Assembly (NCBI GenBank): GCA_003762715.1
Contig: RIBJ01000035.1
Span: 1 to 64,000, forward strand
Direction: 5' to 3'
Length of the DNA: 64,000 nucleotides
Source of the DNA: Muribaculaceae bacterium Isolate-104 (HZI)
GTDB lineage: Bacteria > Bacteroidota > Bacteroidia > Bacteroidales > Muribaculaceae
Below the pieces are notes generated by a model that was not told where the DNA came from, made no database searches, and saw only the letters and a list, made by a program, of their open reading frames with translations. Below are positions 62,846 through 64,000 of the stretch, piece by piece; position 1 is the stretch's first letter, and each line of letters opens with the position of its first letter. The position numbers and the translations under genes are program-made.

Positions 62846-64000
62846 TTATTTTTGTAGAATTTCAAATACGTTGGTTTTGCCCTTTAGCGCAACTTTTCGT
62901 GCCTCGGGTACAAATGTCACGTTTGAGTAAGCGCTGTCAATTTTGCGGCTCTCTACCAGTTTGCCGGCTGAATCATATTGTTCTACAACTATGTTTTCAG
63001 CAGGCGAGTCAAGCAGGAGTACAACAGAATTGGCATCGCCTTTACGTTCGAATTCGAGCTTGCCGTCAAGAGCGTATGTTGTCAGCGGGTTGTTGTCAAA
63101 AGCGAGTAATGCGGAGTCAATGTTGTCGGCAATAATTTCCAGACCGACGTTTTGGGCTGTAACCGGATTAACCCGGAATTTGCGGAATGCCGCCCAGTTT
63201 GATTTTTTGCTTTGCAACTTGCGAAGACGGACATAGCGGGCTTCGATAGGCTCTCCGTTCCAGTCAATCACATATACTCCTGAAAGTGAATCGGTGAGCT
63301 GTTTCCAGTCTTTGCCGTCCAATGATGCTTCAAGAACTGCGGCGTCAAAATAGTCGACATCGTCAACAGAATTGCGTCCCTGATAGATGCTGATGCTGTT
63401 TACTGCTGTGGGCTGACCGAGGTCAAGACCTACCCAGTGACCGGCTTTTTGTGCGGTGCCGGAGGTGTAGAAAGTGGTTGTGTCGTTGTCGAGCATCAGT
63501 TTGGACTGTGTGGATGACAGATTCCGGTAGCTTCCGACAGGGGTGTATATGCTCGGCAGTTTGCCTGCTATGCCTTTGTAGAACTCGTAGAGCATTCCGT
63601 CCATGGCATTCTCATAGAAAGGCTGTAGCTTCATGGTGCCGATTTTATGGGCGTCATAGGCTGCGCGGTCTCCGTTGCTCATGAGGTTTGCAACATAATC
63701 GTTCCAGAATTGTGCGGTGTTGCCGCTTTCGTATACCTTTATCAGGTCAAGGGTGCGTTCGCCACGTTCGCCGAGTTTGCCGAATTCCACCAGCCAGGGG
63801 CGAAGCTCGTTAAGCAGCCCTTTGTTTGAAACAGCCTCCATTTGAGCAGGCACCTGTTTAATTTTTCCAAACTCTTCGCGTAGCGCGTTGAACTGTTCAG
63901 GGGTATAGTCGTTGAACGGGAATGTCGTTGTTCCCCAGGATTCGTCTCGGCGGTAACCTGTCTGGGTGTCTGCCGAGTGAATTGCGAAGAGACGGTAAGC
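62846..64000 (-). CDS. C-terminal part of probable GH84-type hexosaminidase with F5/8 C domain (5' end outside window)
   Basis: The frame is open to the window edge at 64000 (about 384 residues visible). A helical segment (YRLFAIHSADTQTG..., then EQFNALREEFGKIKQVPAQM, WNDYVANLMSNGDRAAYDAHK) is followed by a discoidin/F5-8 type C carbohydrate-binding domain (about 165 residues: SSTQSKLMLDNDTTTFYTSG, HWVGLDLGQPTAVNSISIYQG, LEASLDGKDWKQL, ARYVRLRKL) and a short beta-rich end. This helical-plus-discoidin order is that of GH84 O-GlcNAcase/hyaluronidase-type enzymes, but the catalytic domain is not in the window, so the family call is tentative. Confidence 0.6.
   Translation of the reverse strand, partial: AYRLFAIHSADTQTGYRRDESWGTTTFPFNDYTPEQFNALREEFGKIKQVPAQMEAVSNKGLLNELRPWLVEFGKLGERGERTLDLIKVYESGNTAQFWNDYVANLMSNGDRAAYDAHKIGTMKLQPFYENAMDGMLYEFYKGIAGKLPSIYTPVGSYRNLSSTQSKLMLDNDTTTFYTSGTAQKAGHWVGLDLGQPTAVNSISIYQGRNSVDDVDYFDAAVLEASLDGKDWKQLTDSLSGVYVIDWNGEPIEARYVRLRKLQSKKSNWAAFRKFRVNPVTAQNVGLEIIADNIDSALLAFDNNPLTTYALDGKLEFERKGDANSVVLLLDSPAENIVVEQYDSAGKLVESRKIDSAYSNVTFVPEARKVALKGKTNVFEILQK

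Overview
The window reads as a chromosome segment of a Bacteroidales gut anaerobe, most likely Muribaculaceae-like (inference from gene content only). Reasons: many genes are preceded by the Bacteroidetes -7 box TAnnTTTG, often with TTG/TTTG about 20 nt upstream, and few have a clear Shine-Dalgarno. The gene set also fits: a gadB-glsA-gadC acid-resistance cluster, an NVEALA peptide with a 6-bladed beta-propeller lipoprotein, two GH92 mannosidases, a protein ending in a type IX-like C-terminal sorting domain, and DUF4369-thioredoxins. There is no rRNA, prophage, CRISPR array or intact insertion sequence.

Layout. 1-2.0 kb: 3' portion missing of a large secreted protein (minus). 2.3-6.6 kb: glutamate/GABA acid-resistance cluster gadB, glsA, gadC (minus). 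6.8-13.3 kb: secreted thioredoxin-like protein, acyl-CoA ligase (plus), metH. 13.5-14.9 kb: NVEALA peptide and beta-propeller lipoprotein (plus). 14.9-17.0 kb: a histidine-kinase-like protein lacking the phospho-accepting His. 17.2-21.9 kb: glycogen/alpha-glucan cluster (debranching enzyme, GT4 glycosyltransferase, GH57). 22-25.5 kb: MATE exporter and groES-groEL. 25.64-25.82 kb: an inverted-repeat element that looks like a MITE. 25.8-30.1 kb: AspT-type transporter, cytidylate-kinase-like protein, prfB with its programmed +1 frameshift, plsC. 30.2-34.6 kb: outer-membrane porin, UDG-fold protein, GH130 phosphorylase and MFS transporter. 34.6-42.8 kb: aspartic-protease-like protein, tRNA-His, pyrE operon, secreted His/Asn/Pro-rich protein, prmA, a cluster of small envelope proteins (holin-like, two YtxH), M23 peptidase, ndk. 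43-48.6 kb: recG-ispD, GH16, nagB and an uncatalogued-looking operon of three small membrane proteins. 48.6-52.3 kb: tRNA-Arg, dapA, two thioredoxins, second AspT-type transporter. 52.5-58.6 kb: two GH92 alpha-mannosidases, gpmI. 58.7-64 kb: a 1.3 kb-residue repeat protein with sorting domain, and the 3' part of a probable GH84 hexosaminidase.

How it works together. Host-glycan and mannan use is a theme (GH92 pair, GH130 with MFS, GH84-like, nagB, GH16), together with storage polysaccharide turnover and acid survival. The rest is core metabolism. The best candidates for something undescribed are the three-gene small membrane protein operon at 47.86-48.58 kb, the 181-bp palindromic element beside groESL, the Cys-for-His kinase homologue, and a set of genes whose -7 promoter boxes end 2-8 nt before the start codon, implying leaderless mRNAs.
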